Positions 1-13,600 are shown, counted from the stretch's first letter. The stretch is 64,000 bases of DNA from Coriolopsis trogii (GCA_020543525.1 JAHYIO010000001.1:930001-994000), one strand, 5' to 3'. Notes: a model not told the origin generated them from the sequence alone. Numbers and translations: made by a program.

Positions 1-2748
1 CTCACGTAGTTGCCGTAAGGATCCTGTACGAGAGTAAGCGCGTTGTACGTGATCTCGTTCACGAGTTGGACACGTTGGTGCTCAGACGCATGGTCAATGC
101 AGCGCTGGAGAACGCAGCAACCATGGCGGTGAGTGGCAACCTCAACGCAGTTGGCCGCAACGGCATTGTAAATGAACTGTCCATATGATTAGCGCTTACT
201 CTGGAGGGTCACTAGCTACCGCGCGCTTACTTGGTTGTCCTCCGGAGCGAGCTTGTTGAGGCACTTCTGGATCACGTGGTTACCGTTCAGGTCCTTGATC
301 AAGACGACGACGTGCAGGCTGAGCGCGAGGATGATCGAATGAATCTGAATGTTGCAGCCAAAGTCAGTCTACCCGATTCATCCCGTAAGTGGTATAAGAA
401 GATCGACTGGAGCGACACTTGCCTGCCTGCGGGTTGACAAGAAGTCAATCATCTTCTGGACTGCGCGAGTGCCGTGCATGTTTAACGAGATGTTGACGAG
501 TTCCTGCGCGACGGACTCGCAGATGACGTTCCTCTGCTCATCCGTGGAGTACTCCAAGAGCTTCTGGCACAAGTAGTTGCCAAACGGATCTGCGAAAGGC
601 TTAGAGAGGATCATTGAACAAGAGATACGGGCAAAACTCACCCGTCATGAGATCTGCGAAATGACCAAACGTCTCACGGAAGATCATATCACGATGCTCC
701 GGGACACCCTCTTCGAGCTTCTTCTGGAGGTAGCGGCAACCGTGCTGATCTTTGCATAGCTGCGGGATCTCCCCCACAAGGTCCTCAAGACGCGTACCCG
801 CAAAGCGGTTGACTGCAACCGGAGGTAAGTTCGACAGCTGAGATGATGAGAGCACTGCAACAACATACACTCACGGTCAATATCACCGCGCTTGTGCTTG
901 GGCCCGTGCAAGCCATTCATCTTGCTGTCCGCGCCGTTAGGACGGCCGTTCACGCTGAAGCCATACTTGGCACCGTTGTGGTGGTAAAGTGCCGTAGAGC
1001 CCGTCGCACCGACACCACCAACACCACGACCAGGCGACTCGAAGCCGTAAGAATTGTAACGGCCGCCCTCCATGCCGCCGGACAGACCATAGACGCCATC
1101 ATCGCGGTACTGCTGGAAACACGCAACATCAGTACTTGAAACGTTGATGCTCGCCGATGATCAAAACGCACGTCGTCGATCCCCGACTGGATGGAGTTGA
1201 AGCTCAGCGGGCTGTTATCAAATTGGCCAGATGGCATACGAGACAAAGACGGGTTGAGGTCGCTGTCCTCGCTGAGCTGGCGCGACATCTGTGCGCTGAG
1301 GATGCCATTGATGTTGTGCGGGTCGCCGGACAACGGCGTGCCCGGGGCTTTCGCCAACTGTCCAGCTGAACCAGGCATACCGGGGAGTGGGGTAGCGGGC
1401 ACGGAACGAGCGGAAGTAATCGAGGACAGAGTGTCCCCAAGACTGAGTGGCGATCCGCGACGAGAGGACAAGCCCTGGGCAAGCCCCTGTGAGACTTGCT
1501 GTAGGAGCGGGGTGGTAGTACCGGAAACGGTGCCGTTCGTCTTCGAACCAGCCAAATCAGCAAGGCTAGGAGAGAGGCTCATCGCCGGGTTGGTGACATT
1601 GCGGCGATCCGAACGACCCAGACTGTCGGGCATACGCCCACTGCCATTGAACTGGGGCCATTCGGACGGTTTCTGCATTCCGAGTCGACAAAGCCGATGG
1701 ATTGCGAAAGAGTGTTTCGTGCGCGAAGGGGGGAAAGATGGTAAGGGGCGGAAAGAGACTTTGTAAGTTCAAAACGCACCTTGTTGGTGTAACCGTTCCC
1801 GTATTTGTCCTCGTCCGATGTGGGGAGGTGACGCATAGCATCTGTGACACATGAGACATTAATTTTAAACGGAAAGGGAATTCACGCACTATGCATCTCC
1901 TGATCCAACTGCTCGTCCAGCATCATCCCAGCGTTATACACACTCGCATAATCGTTCGTGAACCGTCCACTGTTGGAGCGCAAGATGGAGTGAGGGACAT
2001 TTCCACCATGGGCTGAATTGCGCTCTGCCCGCTCTCCAGCCAGAGACAAGCCTTGCAAGTGTCCCGCGAGATCCTCGTCGTGTTCGCTAGCCGAGGTGCG
2101 GCGACTAGCCGGCATACTCTTGGCGCCGCCGGGACGTGCGAAAGACTGGTTGCCCGAGGGCAGCTCCGGCGAGTGATTGACGGACGGAGCGTAGGTGACC
2201 GACTTGCGCTTGTCCGCATTCCCAACGGCCTTGGACAAGACGTCCGCATCCATGATGGAGTGGGACAGGTGGGAGGGGTAAGTGGGCGAGTGGTCGTCGC
2301 TCAACACCGCGTTGACACGGGGAGGAGTAGTGGGCGCTGAGACAGCAAGATGCTGGGCCTCGATGGGAATGGTGAGCAGCTCGCGGGCCTGCTGCTGCTC
2401 CAGGGCGCGCATCTGGTCCTCGAACATCTTGCGCTGGAGGGCCCGCTGACGCTCATGCTCCATGCGCTTGATAGCGCGTTGCTGTTTGCCGACGGAGTCA
2501 GCTTACGAGAGGATGAGTAGCTGGGACACGAGGGAACACGCACAGCAGACACGTCGGGGATATTACCACCGAGTCTCGCAGCCTGGAAGCGACACGGGTC
2601 ATAGGAGTCAGGGAGGTTGAGGGAGGAGGAGGGGAAGGGAACGCACGGAATCGGCGAGGTCCAAGAAAGCAGGAGGGCTCTGGATCCTCTCGTCGTGCGC
2701 CTGGCGGGCCTCGGTGGGGGAAGTAGTGGCATCCAAAGTAGTACTCAT
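1..2748 (-). CDS. PUF4-type Pumilio RNA-binding protein (3' end missing)
   Basis: Sequence-specific mRNA-binding repressor of the PUF family, acting in the cytoplasm on 3' UTRs. The start is the ATG at 2748 (MSTTLDATTSPTEARQ), followed by a basic coiled stretch (KRMEHERQRALQRKMFEDQM), a long Ser/Pro-rich disordered region (exons between about 900 and 2460), and then Pumilio repeats from about 870 to the left edge. Repeats visible in order contain CKDQHGCRYLQKKLEE, DPFGNYLCQKLLE, MHGTRAVQKMIDFL, LNGNHVIQKCLNKL, RHGCCVLQRCIDHAS and DPYGNYV, so at least five and part of a sixth of the usual eight lie here. The first repeat reads QHGCRYLQ, closer to yeast Puf4 than to Puf3, which is the basis for the subtype (inference from remembered family motifs). 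Several introns separate the repeats. The end lies outside the window. Confidence 0.9.
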
Positions 2749-4706
2749 AGTGAAGGAAAGACGGGGAATACTTTTGCTCCAAAGTGATCAAGAAAGAACA
2801 GATTGAGCAGAACGGATAGAGTAGCGAGTGAGATAAGCCTAATTGCACAAGGGGAATCCTGGTGGTCGAGGGGGGGAGAGGGTTGAGCTGGAGGCGGGGG
2901 GGAAGAGAAATGATGGGGACGGACCTGCCAGCTGATTTTTAGCCCGTCTATAACGACTATGTTGGTACAATGTAGCGGAAGTACTGGTGGCAGAAAGGTG
3001 AGGGCTCGGAGGAGGAAGAGAGAGGAAAAGCACACACGCTGGGGCGAATTTTGATAGCAAGAGGATGTCGAGAGCGGTGACAAGGACTATTAGCGGAGTA
3101 CAGGAGCGTCCTTACTGGGGAAGAGCAAGCAACTCTAAATGCGCACTGGCCGGACTGACCCCCGAATTTAAACCTCCGACTGCCCACACGGCCGAGCCCT
3201 GCTTGACGCCCCTTGAAACGCTCATCAGGCCTTCGCCTCTTGCCGTCTCCGCCGCCTTTCACGCTCGCCAACGGCCAGCCCACGCTCGCCTGCGACATTC
3301 CTTGCTGTCTGAGCCTGTCTCTCGCCCCAGCTCCAGCCACGACTCCCCCGGCACTCCGCCCCGCTCCCAGGCGCCCGCGCATCCTCCCCGAAAAGGAGAT
3401 TCCCGATCTGGCTTCTAGCGCGCGTTGCTGCCCTTACACATAATCGGCTCGCCTCTTGCTCTCTTTCTCCGTCCCAGCCGTCGCCGACCAATGCTCCCGG
3501 CCGCCTTTCCTTCTCGGGCCATCCCCGACACGTCCACCCAGTCCAACAGTCGCCCCCAGCGGCATACAACACACAACCTGCGTGCTGCAAGCTTAACCAC
3601 AGCCCTAGACGCATACCTCTTCGTTCAGACTTCCCCGTTGCCTTTCGCACGGACCGCGCCGCCCATTACATTCAATCTTATGTACCTCTCCGCAACCGAC
3701 GCCTTTCCCGTCCGCATAGCGCACACATGAACAGATCCATTCTTCCACGCCAATACCATTCGGTCTTCCGCCTCCTCTAAGCCCAAGCGCGTACGCATCC
3801 CCGACGTGATAGGCCCCGGGTGAAGAGTCGGCGCGCGCAGGAACGTATGCCGTCTCTTCGTGCATCCTGCTCCCAATCCCGCCTCGAATGCATTGTCTCC
3901 TCACGGGCGAACCAGCTCGTCCCGGACAGCACTAGAACATCCATTCATTTACCTGTCGTCTGTCGCGCTTACCAGCTCAATGCCGCCCCGCCTCTTCTTT
4001 GGCATGTAGCCTCCCTTCGGAGACGCTAGTGTTCCATGTATACATAATACAGGACGGCGGAAGTATATGACCATGATATACTTATCTCCACCCCGCGCTG
4101 CCATAGAGACAACCGGCGGAGGTGGACGTCTAATGCGCCGTGCCTTGGAGGAGTCGCTGCATAATTCCGCGCCAATGCAAACGATCCTTTCCGCCCAGAC
4201 AATCTCCCACCTATGTTGGTATGAGGATACTTCAGGCAATGTTCAGAGTGGACAAGATTGATAATCCAATGATCCTTCAATAAACGATAATTTCCTTGCA
4301 ATGCATGAAAGGGGCCTAACTCACGCCACAATGTTCCTTTGCTTCCGCGCGCGTACGCTAACCGACGCGACCGCGACCAGGCCCAATTGATCTCGGGTCC
4401 GCGCGCCGCGGGTGCAACTTCAGAAGCTTCGGTCCGTGCACGCGCCGCTTCAGACGCTTGCCTGCCTATCGCGCGTATGTGTCTCGTCTGAAAGCATAAA
4501 GGCACTTTCGTGCCAAGGCCCATACGTCGAGACGACGCACGTCAGAGTAAGTAATAGCAAAGCACGGTAGAGGTGTGTACAGCAAACAGTTGCATCCACA
4601 AGGTAGGCATACGTACGAAAGATTAAGCCACCACACGTTCGACGCCGGCACTTTCCGTCACGCGCGTCGCGGGTAGTCCGCTCGCCGACTTCCGGTGCAT
4701 GCGCTG
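2749..4706. other. Intergenic region, 5' side of the PUF gene and 3' side of the VPS38-like gene
   Basis: No gene supported. The part nearest the PUF start (about 2840-3020) is purine-rich on the plus strand, meaning a pyrimidine-rich leader on the coding strand. Open frames here, including one at 4026-4523 on the minus strand, show no domain, no composition change and no splice-linked continuation. A long PUF 5' UTR is a reasonable use of part of this space (inference). Confidence 0.5.
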
Positions 4707-7700
4707 CTATGAGCTCAACACCATTGGCGGCGACCGCGCCATCGCGTCGTCAGACATCTTCTCGCGGCCATTGCCAGCGCGGCCCTTCGCAGCATGCCGT
4801 CCATGTCCATGTCCATGTCCGTCCCCGTCCCCCTTCACGCCTGGAGTCGTCTTCCCTTCAACGACGTCGCCCAGCTCTTCCTCACCATTCCCTAGCACCG
4901 TTCCTCCCGCTCCGACGCCACGGATCGTCCTCCTGTCGTCCTCGTCGTCGCCTTCCTCAGCCTCCTCGCCCGCCTCGCTCGGCGCCGCATTCCCATTGCC
5001 CGACGCCTGTCCCTCCGCGTCCGGCGTCTCCTCCACGGCTTTGACAGACGGCTTCTGACTGGCGCCGTACCGCCCGCGCAACGTCAAGAAACCCGTCAGG
5101 GGGGCGAGGTCAAGGAACGTGCGCGACTTGCGCTGCTGCGCCGTCTTCGTCGGCGTCGTCGTCCCGCTCGCCGGCGGAGTGCTAGTCATACTGCTCGTGC
5201 TTGGGCCGGCGGCCGAACCGCTCTCCGATGTCGATGCAGCCACGGGCACAGACGAATCAGACGCGCCTCCATCCTTGTCTCCTTCCTCTTGGGCCTGCCC
5301 GCTTACGGCTGCACCTTGCTTCGCGTCAGCAGCGAGCGAAGAGATTGCCGGTACGGGCGACTGGGATTGCAGGGATGAGATGGACAGAGACGAGGATGTA
5401 ACACGGTGTCCACTGTTCGGCCAATGACATGAGCATGGGAAGCTTCGGAGCGATCGTGAACGAAGCGAAGCGCTTACGGGACGTTTCGCTGCACGTTGTC
5501 CGTGAGAGTCAGTAGCAGATTCTTCAGGTTCGGAAGTGTATGGCGCATGTCAAGGGCACGAAGATTTCGTTCGCTCATGAGCTAACCCCGTGCATCAGTC
5601 AGTTCAACCGGCGGGATAAGCGCATGTCAGAGGGCGCTCACCAATTCAATGTCCTTGTTCAGCAGGAAGACGCCGTACTCGAAGCGGTATGTGTCCACGC
5701 CTTTCGAGAAAAGAGGGAAGCTAGGACGACGCGCGTTTCGAAGAGGATCAACTTGGGCCCGACAATGAATAATAATGCGCGATATGGCTCACTTTCTCGG
5801 GCCAACCATCGCGGAAATGCCGTCCTTGATCATGCTTCGACTGCCCACGCACGTCACCGGATACACAAGCCTATGCCCCATATACGCAGAAAGAAGCTGC
5901 ACGACTTGTGCGGAGTAACCGAGCGCAGTTGCTACACTGTCCTCCGTAACATCTTTGTAAGCAGCCAAGGCCAGCGGTGGAGCGGGATCCGTAGCCGCGA
6001 CTGGTATCGGCAGGGGAATATCGAGGATGGAGAAGAGTAGATCCGGTGGCGAGACCAGCTCAATGGGGTATATGAAGGAGACCACGGAGATCAGGTTGCT
6101 GCGCAATATGGGTAGCAATCCGCGTAGAGACTTCAGCCGAGACCTGATTACGGGCGGGATCAGCATGGACTCCCTGGACGAAGTAGCGGTTGGATCCTGC
6201 CCGTACCGTTCTTCTGATATCGCATCCTCAACAACTTCCCCCTCTGCGAGGTCTTCATCGTGTAGCTGCTGAGCCCACTCTAGTTGCTCTCGCCGTCTTC
6301 GAAGCTCCTCTCGTTTGTCTGATATTCGCTCTCTCACTGGCGGACCGTTAAAGTGGCGATGATGTTGAGTGTTCATTGAGAGCTTACATAGTTCGGAGTC
6401 CCTATGGATCTTTGCTCGCTCCTCCTCGAGTTCAACTACCCATGCCTGACGTCGCGATACCTCGCGAGCCTACGAACAGTATGTGAGCCAAGCAGAGGAT
6501 CGACCCGCAATGCGAATGCGCCGCAGAACGACACAGTCACACGTGGGACCTGAACATTGAGAGTTGCATGCCCACCAGGATGTTCGCTTCGTTGTGTACA
6601 ACGTCCCGATCGATTTGACGGACTATCTCATGCAATGATCGTTCCGTGTCCATAATGACCGCTTGAAGGTTCGTTAACCTTGGGCATGTCAGCCATTGTA
6701 TGACACATCAACAACACACATCACGTACTTGAGAAGGTCCGCGAGGGTTGCAGACTTTACCATGCGTTTCTTGCGATGGGTGCCGTCAAGCTCACTGATC
6801 GTTGGGCTGGTCGGCATGCTGTCCAAGCCGGCGTCTAGCTTGGGTGACTGCAAACCAATCTCCCCCGATGCTCTCGTCCTGTATCCATCGGCTTCGGGAT
6901 CAGAATTATAGCCAGCGTTCGGTGATGGAGATCGCGAGTTTGGGCCTGAGCGTATAGAGGATGAGCGAGGGACGAACAAAGTCTCTCCTGTGGATAATGT
7001 GATGAGCAAGGTGTTGAATGGGATATGAGCTGGGTTGGAAGCGAACTGAGAACACGGTCAATAGTGACAATATCACAGGCAACTCTACCACCCACCTCTT
7101 CGGGCAGCGGCTTCAGCTTGTTGAGGACGACCTCCCACGAGTCCAAAACCTTCCATTCAGATCCCGCAGCTGCTTCTTCACTTTGTCGTTCTTTTCCCTT
7201 CCTTTTCGCATCCGCGAGACGACTTGGAGTCTGCGACATGATGCTGGACTGACGGAACTTGCTCTGGCTATCCTGATACGTGTGGCCCCAGATCTCTACT
7301 CTCAGCTTCGTACCGCTCAAGTCGGTTCCCGGGGCAAAGTCGTACCGACTCAACTGAAAGACGGGATTCGTGGAGGGCCAATGAATGGGAGAGATATAGT
7401 CGGGGACAGGCAGAGTATCCGCGGCTGGATCAGAGGTAGGAGATGAGGGCGAGGGAGACCCGAGTGATGTGGATGGTGTCGGGAAACGTGCTTTCTGCGA
7501 TGGGGGCGTCGAAGATAACGTCGAGTTCTTGCCATTTGGCGAGGAAACTGAACCGGACTTTTCGCGCAGTGAAAGAGGGCCCTTGCCAGAGGAGACAGAA
7601 GCTGACGGGGTGTGCCTCGTGGGTGTCGTCGGAGAGTGTGCACGCGCAGACAGGCTGGATGAGCCTAAAGTACTGCGTCTCTGCGTGGACTTCCCACTAC

Positions 7701-8483
7701 TCTTCACTGTTGATTGATCCTTTACGAGTCGAGAGGGGCTCGATGACCGCGAAGCAGGGGAATTAAATGCATGGTGCACATCAGTGTTGGAAGTACTCGA
7801 TAGTAGCGTGATTGTGATAAAAGTCTCCACCAGACGGGAGTGCACAATCTTCTCGAGGCTCGTCTGTGAGGTGTCCCGGAGGATGCCCGAAAAGACGGAG
7901 GAAGTAGATGTGGTAAAGTCGCCAGACAACGATGGAGCAACCTGATGTGATTGGGAAGACAGAGTGCGTGGACGGTGGGTAGGACGTATGGTGGAAGACA
8001 TCCCGACGGCAGAAGGCCGGCGCGTCAGGTTGGGGCTTGAGGAACCGGAGGAAACAGAGAGGGGTATACTGGCTCGGGAAGACGTCCTTCTCCTCATAGT
8101 GGGCTCTCCGTATTGATCCAGATTTCCATAGGTTCCATCCTCATCGCCTCTGGGGCCCGAATGGATTGAACTCGCGTTGGAAACCCGGCGCCCACGCTTC
8201 CGACCAATAGTGACATCAAGGTCGTCCGACAAGTGACCATACGGCGTAAATTGGGGCTGCTCCGAGGGCTTGGTGAGAGCAGAAGTGACAGTATCACGGA
8301 CAGGGAACGGGGTCAGATTCCGGACTTGAATGGACGATATATGTCGAATGCGCCGCTATAACGAGCAAGGTTACTGGGCGCCGGACATTGACGGCAGGTG
8401 AAACTCACTGGTAATGTTGATGTCGTGCAGGAGAGTTCTTCAACATCACTGCCGTTCCACGACGATGTAGGTGGCTTCTGCAT
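4707..8483 (-). CDS. Vps38/UVRAG-like (Atg14-domain) subunit of the PI3-kinase complex
   Basis: Regulatory subunit of the Vps34 phosphatidylinositol 3-kinase complex II, acting on endosomes and in autophagy. The start is placed at the ATG at 8483 (MQKPPTSSWNGSDVEEL). A small intron then leads into RRIRHISSIQVRNLTPFPVRD, typical of the family N-terminus. A C2-like region follows (about 6900-7420, with WEVVLNKLKPLPEEV), with low-complexity inserts. Next comes a coiled coil (about 6250-6690, with LQAVIMDTERSLHEIVRQ). The Atg14/UVRAG core is at 5480-6150, with ALGYSAQVVQLLSAYMG, RFEYGVFLLNKDIE and LRALDMRHTLPNLKNLLLTL. The C-terminal tail (4707-5400) is acidic and disordered, with a Gly-His repeat. 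The core motifs identify the family well. Atg14 itself is less likely because the C2-like part and the RFEYGVFLLNKDIE block are those of UVRAG/Vps38 (established family knowledge). Divergent from the gene at 8861. Confidence 0.88.
4798..4830. repeat. TCCATG hexamer repeat coding Gly-His run
   Basis: Three near-perfect TCCATG units followed by degenerate ones. In the minus-strand reading frame of the VPS38-like gene they code an alternating Gly-Asp/Gly-His stretch (DGDGHGHGHGRH) near the C-terminus. Likely a slippage-prone coding microsatellite. Confidence 0.7.
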
Positions 8484-8860
8484 GCTCCAGAGTATGTAGT
8501 ATTGCCTTCAATACGGACGGATGTGCGAAAGCGAGATTATGATGCAGGAGGAGGCGGTTACGGACGAGGGTGTCTAGAGAGGAGCATAGAATAGCTATCA
8601 AGCAGAAAAGGAACGATCGGCAATAGTAACCCCGTGGTGTTGTGTTGCAGCACAGTCGTAGTCGACGCCGCCGCCGCCGTGTATGGTGGTGAACGTGGTG
8701 GTCGGTGCAAGAGATCATATACATCCGGGGTCAGGCAGCATTGACGAGCTCTGACGCGCTTGGGCCGAGTCGCAGGCGCGGTGCGAGCACTTGGCAGCAG
8801 CCCGTGGTCTGCTTGCTTTCCCCGCCTCTTACGTCTCCTCCCTTGTCCTCTCTGTCACTC
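8484..8860. promoter_or_regulatory. Shared divergent promoter region
   Basis: The 377 bases between the VPS38-like start (minus) and the start at 8861 (plus). It must hold both 5' UTRs and both promoters. A pyrimidine-rich stretch (about 8815-8860) leads into the plus-strand start. No specific factor site is recognised. Confidence 0.45.
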
Positions 8861-10456
8861 ATGCCGCCAAAACCACGCCCTATCCGCAAGTCGTCCACGA
8901 CCAGCAATAATGCCTCCACGAGTGCCGCACCGACCAAGAATGTCATCAATCCTGCGCTGAGCAGCTCTATGCCACCTCCTCCGGACCCAATCGCGCCACA
9001 AGGTATCCTTGAAGCAGAAGTAATGGCGCTGTCTTCCTGTCTCCAGGTATGACACTACATCTCCGTGCGCAACGGGGACCTGAGAGGACATGAGTAGAAT
9101 GCAGTGGTGAAGACAGGTCAACTCTATGGATTCTACACCGACGTGAAGAGATTGTGAGCCCACCACCTCTCTCTCAAACTAGCATTTGCTGAATCGCGGC
9201 CATGACTCAAGAGGTATACAACAATACGCACCGCGACCTCCGCGGTCCCTCACGTCTGCTCTTGGTCGAGAAGTCGTGCAGTACGACCAACTCTGTGATG
9301 CAATGGAGTCCCATCTCGTGAGTTCGTCTCTCCTTGTTCTATGGGTGTCGTTAACCTGGCACAGCTCCGCGCAATCACCGTTCTCCAACGTGACCTCGCG
9401 CGAGAAGAGCAACGTCTCAAGGCAGAAGAAGACGCTGCAGCCGCGGCCGCAGCTGCAAGAGCCCTCTCTTCATCTTCCGCCCCCGGCGCCTCTACAACTC
9501 CTCCCGGCTCGCCCACACCCTCCACCCAAACAGACAACCCACATGAAGGCAACCATCGTCCACGCATGTCCCTACTTGCCGCGCGCCGCCAGTCCACCAT
9601 CTCGCTTTCCGCGCTCTCCCGCCCCACCTTCCCGCATAAACTCGACCTCACCGCGTCTGCGCTGCGCATACACCCGGATGAGATGAATCCGAGCGGGAGG
9701 TCCTCTCCAGTTACGCTCGCCCCGCGTTCTGCGCGCGCGTCCGTACCTCCGGAGGTCTACATGGCCGCCATGACTGACTCCGGGAATCGCCAAGTGGACA
9801 TCGACCTCACCCTCGATGGTGACATAGACATGGCTGACCCTGGCGGTTCGGGTGGACAACACGGAGGGATGGGTCCTCTTGACCCCTCGCTAGGGAGCTC
9901 TGCCGACAAACCAATCGAACTCGACTTGGACATGGACATGGACTTCTTCGGGAACGCTTCTCAGGCGGGCGTCGCGAGTGCAAATACCAACATGTTTGGT
10001 CCAGATTCGAATGGGCGGCAGCTCATAAAGCCAAAAGAAGAGCAGGTGGACATGGACCTACTCGACGCGTTACAGTCCGTCCAACCATCGGGTGACGGCG
10101 AGGACATCTTTGCCTCCCTCGGCGATTCGTCCACAGACATCCCCCCTTCGGGTGCGACGCCTGCGCTGACTGAGTTGCAGAAAGGCACAGCAGCCGCCCC
10201 ATCGCCTGGTACTATCCTAGCAGGTCTGGCCGCGGGAACTTCGCATTCAGGTGACACGGGAACGGCGTCTACCTCTGGAGATCCTGCACAGAATTTCGAG
10301 TTTGATATCTCGACACTCGGGAGTAACTTTTTCACTGAACATACCGAAGGGAATGGCATGGATATGATTGGGATGGAGGAGATTTTCAATATGGGAGTCA
10401 ATCCATCCAATACCAATACTGACATCGTCAGTGGATCCGGAGGAGGCGCTTCGTGA
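8861..10456 (+). CDS. Unrecognised low-complexity protein with a conserved-looking helical core
   Basis: I do not recognise the family. The start is the ATG at 8861 (MPPKPRPIRKSSTTSN), a basic Ser/Thr-rich leader. Several short introns follow between about 9005 and 9220; their exact joins are uncertain. A more ordered helical segment then reads ALGREVVQYDQLCDAMESHL, joined over an intron (9318 to 9364) to LRAITVLQRDLAREEQRLK, with an Ala run after it. The last exon (about 9365-10456) is open and rich in Ser, Asp and Met, with acidic patches (DLDMDMDFFGN, DMIGMEEIFNMG) like those of transcriptional activators. A role in transcription, perhaps a Mediator-type subunit, is only a guess from composition. 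That it is a real gene is supported by codon-consistent splicing and the long open final exon. Confidence 0.7.
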
Positions 10457-10644
10457 CACTAGTACTCATTCCGCTTGCGCTACATTACACTGTGATAGCA
10501 CTGGTTAACCATACTGAGAGCGGGGATGACAGCATCATGAGTCTGTATGATATACGTAACAACAGGGCGTGAGGACATTACGAGCACAATCACTATACAA
10601 CCATCATTATGTGACCTCAACTTGGGATAAGTACGCATTACAGC

Positions 10645-13600
10645 TCAAGAGCGACCACTCTTCTTCTTCTTGTTCACAACCTTGAACCCTCCCCATTCGT
10701 TCTGCGCAGGCTTAGGCTGACTCTTGACAACGTCCGCAATTGAGATCGGCTTCGCTAACCCGCCAGCAGTCGCACCCTTGGGCCGCGAGTGAACATCGGC
10801 CTTGCGCCGGCTCACGAACTCGGAGGCGAAGCGACGGCCATCCAAAGTTGTGCTGCTGGCATAAATCAGATCAGAGATGATCTCCATCGTGGTCGCATCG
10901 GGGTCCAACGGGAAGGAGAGCAGCATGGACGTGAGCTCTTCGACTGTTCCAATGGATGGTTAATTGAGGTGGAGCTGGAAGACGACAAGACGTACGGTTT
11001 ACAGAGTTGTTCAGGCCCTTCAAGGAGTCACTCATCCATTTGAGGAACTCCAGAGATGGTCCCGGAACGACGCTGGGCTCTTCCTTTGACGGCGTCGCCT
11101 TCATAGCAACAGCGGCCGGACGAGCCGTTTGCGCCACAGTAGCGGGGCGCGGCGTCGGGGTCGACGAGGCCACGACCGCAGAAGCGCTAGGCGCAGGCTT
11201 GGCGGCCACAGCAGGAGCAACGACGGGACGGGCAGCGGCAGCAGCAGCGAGGGTAGCAGCGGACGGCTTCCCGTTCGCCCCCACTGTTGTCCAAGCTCCT
11301 CCTGTCAGTGGTGTCCCTGCAGCAGGCTGTAGCAGTACTCAATGCACGATCCAAGTGAACTTGAAGTTCAAAAATACCTTGGTGGTTGTTTCCGCATATG
11401 CTCGCCTAGCGGTGGCAGCCATAGACTCCTTCTCCTTCGCAGCTTGCTTCTTCCGGCGCTCCTCTTCCTCCTGTATCTCCTTCATCGTCTTCTTGGCAGC
11501 GGGAACCTTCGCGGTCCAAACCGGGGATGTGGCAGGGGGAGGAGTAGGAGCGGCGAACGGCGAGGTAGCGGGGGTTTCCTTCGCAATGGTGGTTGCACGA
11601 GCACCAGCTTGTGAAGTAGGCAGTCCCCAAGAAGTAGTGAACGGCTGGAAGTCTTCGGACTGGGAACTCGCACGAGCAGCCCGCTCGCGCTCTCGCTCAG
11701 CAGCCTTGCGTGCTTCCGCTTTCTTGGCTTCCGCTTCCTGGATCTCGCGCAGACTGAGAGTCACGTTCGACTGCTTCGACTTTTTGTCATCATCGACGGC
11801 CCACGGTGTCTTTGTCTCAGTTTGAGACGCTGGTGACGGCGGTTTCGCGAGAGCAGCAGGGGCGGGAGCTGGTGGAGATGGTGTGATCTTCGGCGCTGGC
11901 GGTACTACTTGCGCGGGCTGAGCGGCCGACTTTCGTCTCGGCTTTTGGGAAACGGGCTGTTCGTTTAACGAGGGTGTTGCGTTATTAGCAGGAGGGGCAG
12001 GAGCTTGTGGCTGGTGTTCTTCCGCGACCGGAGCGGGCTCTACGACCGGAGTAGGCTCCGGTGCCGGCTTGGCCACCTGCTGTTGAAGCTCTGCCTGACG
12101 TTGCTGCTCGTCATGCTGCCCTAAATTCGCCTTTGTCAGACTCGAAGCGGTTTGACCCCAAGGTTCATTCGCAACCGGCTGGGGAGCCGACTGCCAAGGC
12201 GATTGCTCAGACTGCAAGCCCCCGGAAGGCACTCGTCCGAACGATTGGGACGGAGGAATAGGCGTGATGAATGTGTTGCTCGACTTGGGATGCTGGGGAT
12301 CAAAAGGCCCCGGTCGACGGAAGGGCGGGGCTTCCTGTGAGTGCCACGGCGAATGCGAGGCGTGATAGCTGGGACTCTGAGCAAAGGGTTGTTGAATTTG
12401 TTGGTTGAAGGGCATAGGTTGGCGTTCCGATATCGGTGTGACGGATGGCAATGAACGGTTATCCTGCCCCGCGAACTGCGAGAGAGGGGTCTGAGGGAAT
12501 GCCTGCGCATGGGAGATAAAAGGAGAGTTGTTGTTTGAGAAGGAACCGCCCAGTCCAACGCCTGGATGCATCTCGTCTAGCGCGGGCTTCCCAAACGCAT
12601 CACGATTGAGAACGCGCGAAGGAGTACCTTGGTTGGAATGCATCCCGCCTATGGAACTATACTCCGGGCCATTTAAGGCAGAGGAGCCGGTCAACCCGTT
12701 GATGCTGGTAGAATCTGGCATGGTCCTCTGCCCGAAGGGGCTTCCGTTGATCCCTTCATTGAATATGGACGGACTCTCGTTTCCTATAATATAGACTCAG
12801 ACCTATTGCAACAAGTTGAGCGGATGTAGAAATACGCACCGCTAAATCCAAGACCATCCATGCCAGGCGTTCGACCGATGCCAAATCCACGGTTGCCATA
12901 AAGCTGGTCCATAGGGTCGGTGACAGTGCCGCGGCGTGAACCAGGTGTCCCAATCGCGCCGGCTCCAGGAGTAGCAAAAGGCATGCGGGACTCGGCGTGG
13001 TCCGAGTATGCCATCTGTCCGCCAACACGACCGTCGAGAGAAGATGGATCAGGAGAACCATTGACGAAACGTCCACTGAATGAAGATGAAGGCGAGTCCG
13101 GCACATTGCCGTTTTGCAAGTACGAATCCAAAGTCGAACTCCTGATCGAGCGTGTTGGGACAGGCTGGTAAGGCGAGTGTTGGTTTCTCTCCGGAATGAT
13201 GCGATCTACGACAGTCTCTAGAGGACGCGACAGTCCAGGGGGAGGAACAGCATGCACAAGAGGCGAAAGGAAGACAGGCTGGTCCCCGGCCCGACGTACA
13301 AGCTCGCCGACGGTGGTCCAGTCAGAGTCAAGGTGCGTGCGCTTCATGAGCAAGCTAGGTTGGAAGTACCCTTCGTTGTACCATCGTTGCATCAAATCAG
13401 CTTTGAAGGGCCCTGATGATGACACCGTGAGGCAACCTGTCGAACCAAAGCTTTAGCAACCACCCACCTTGCGTTTGTCCTTGTGGATCAAGGTACGACC
13501 ATTCTATCTCGGCCAAGTCCCCAGGGCCAGGAGGAGCTTTGTTTGGCGCTGCTGTACCGGCCTGCGAGTCCCCTTGACTAGAAAGCGACATGCTGCTCAG

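Noticed and set aside
4026..4523. 165-codon minus-strand open frame
   Set aside because: No domain, composition of random frame, and no splice-linked continuation.
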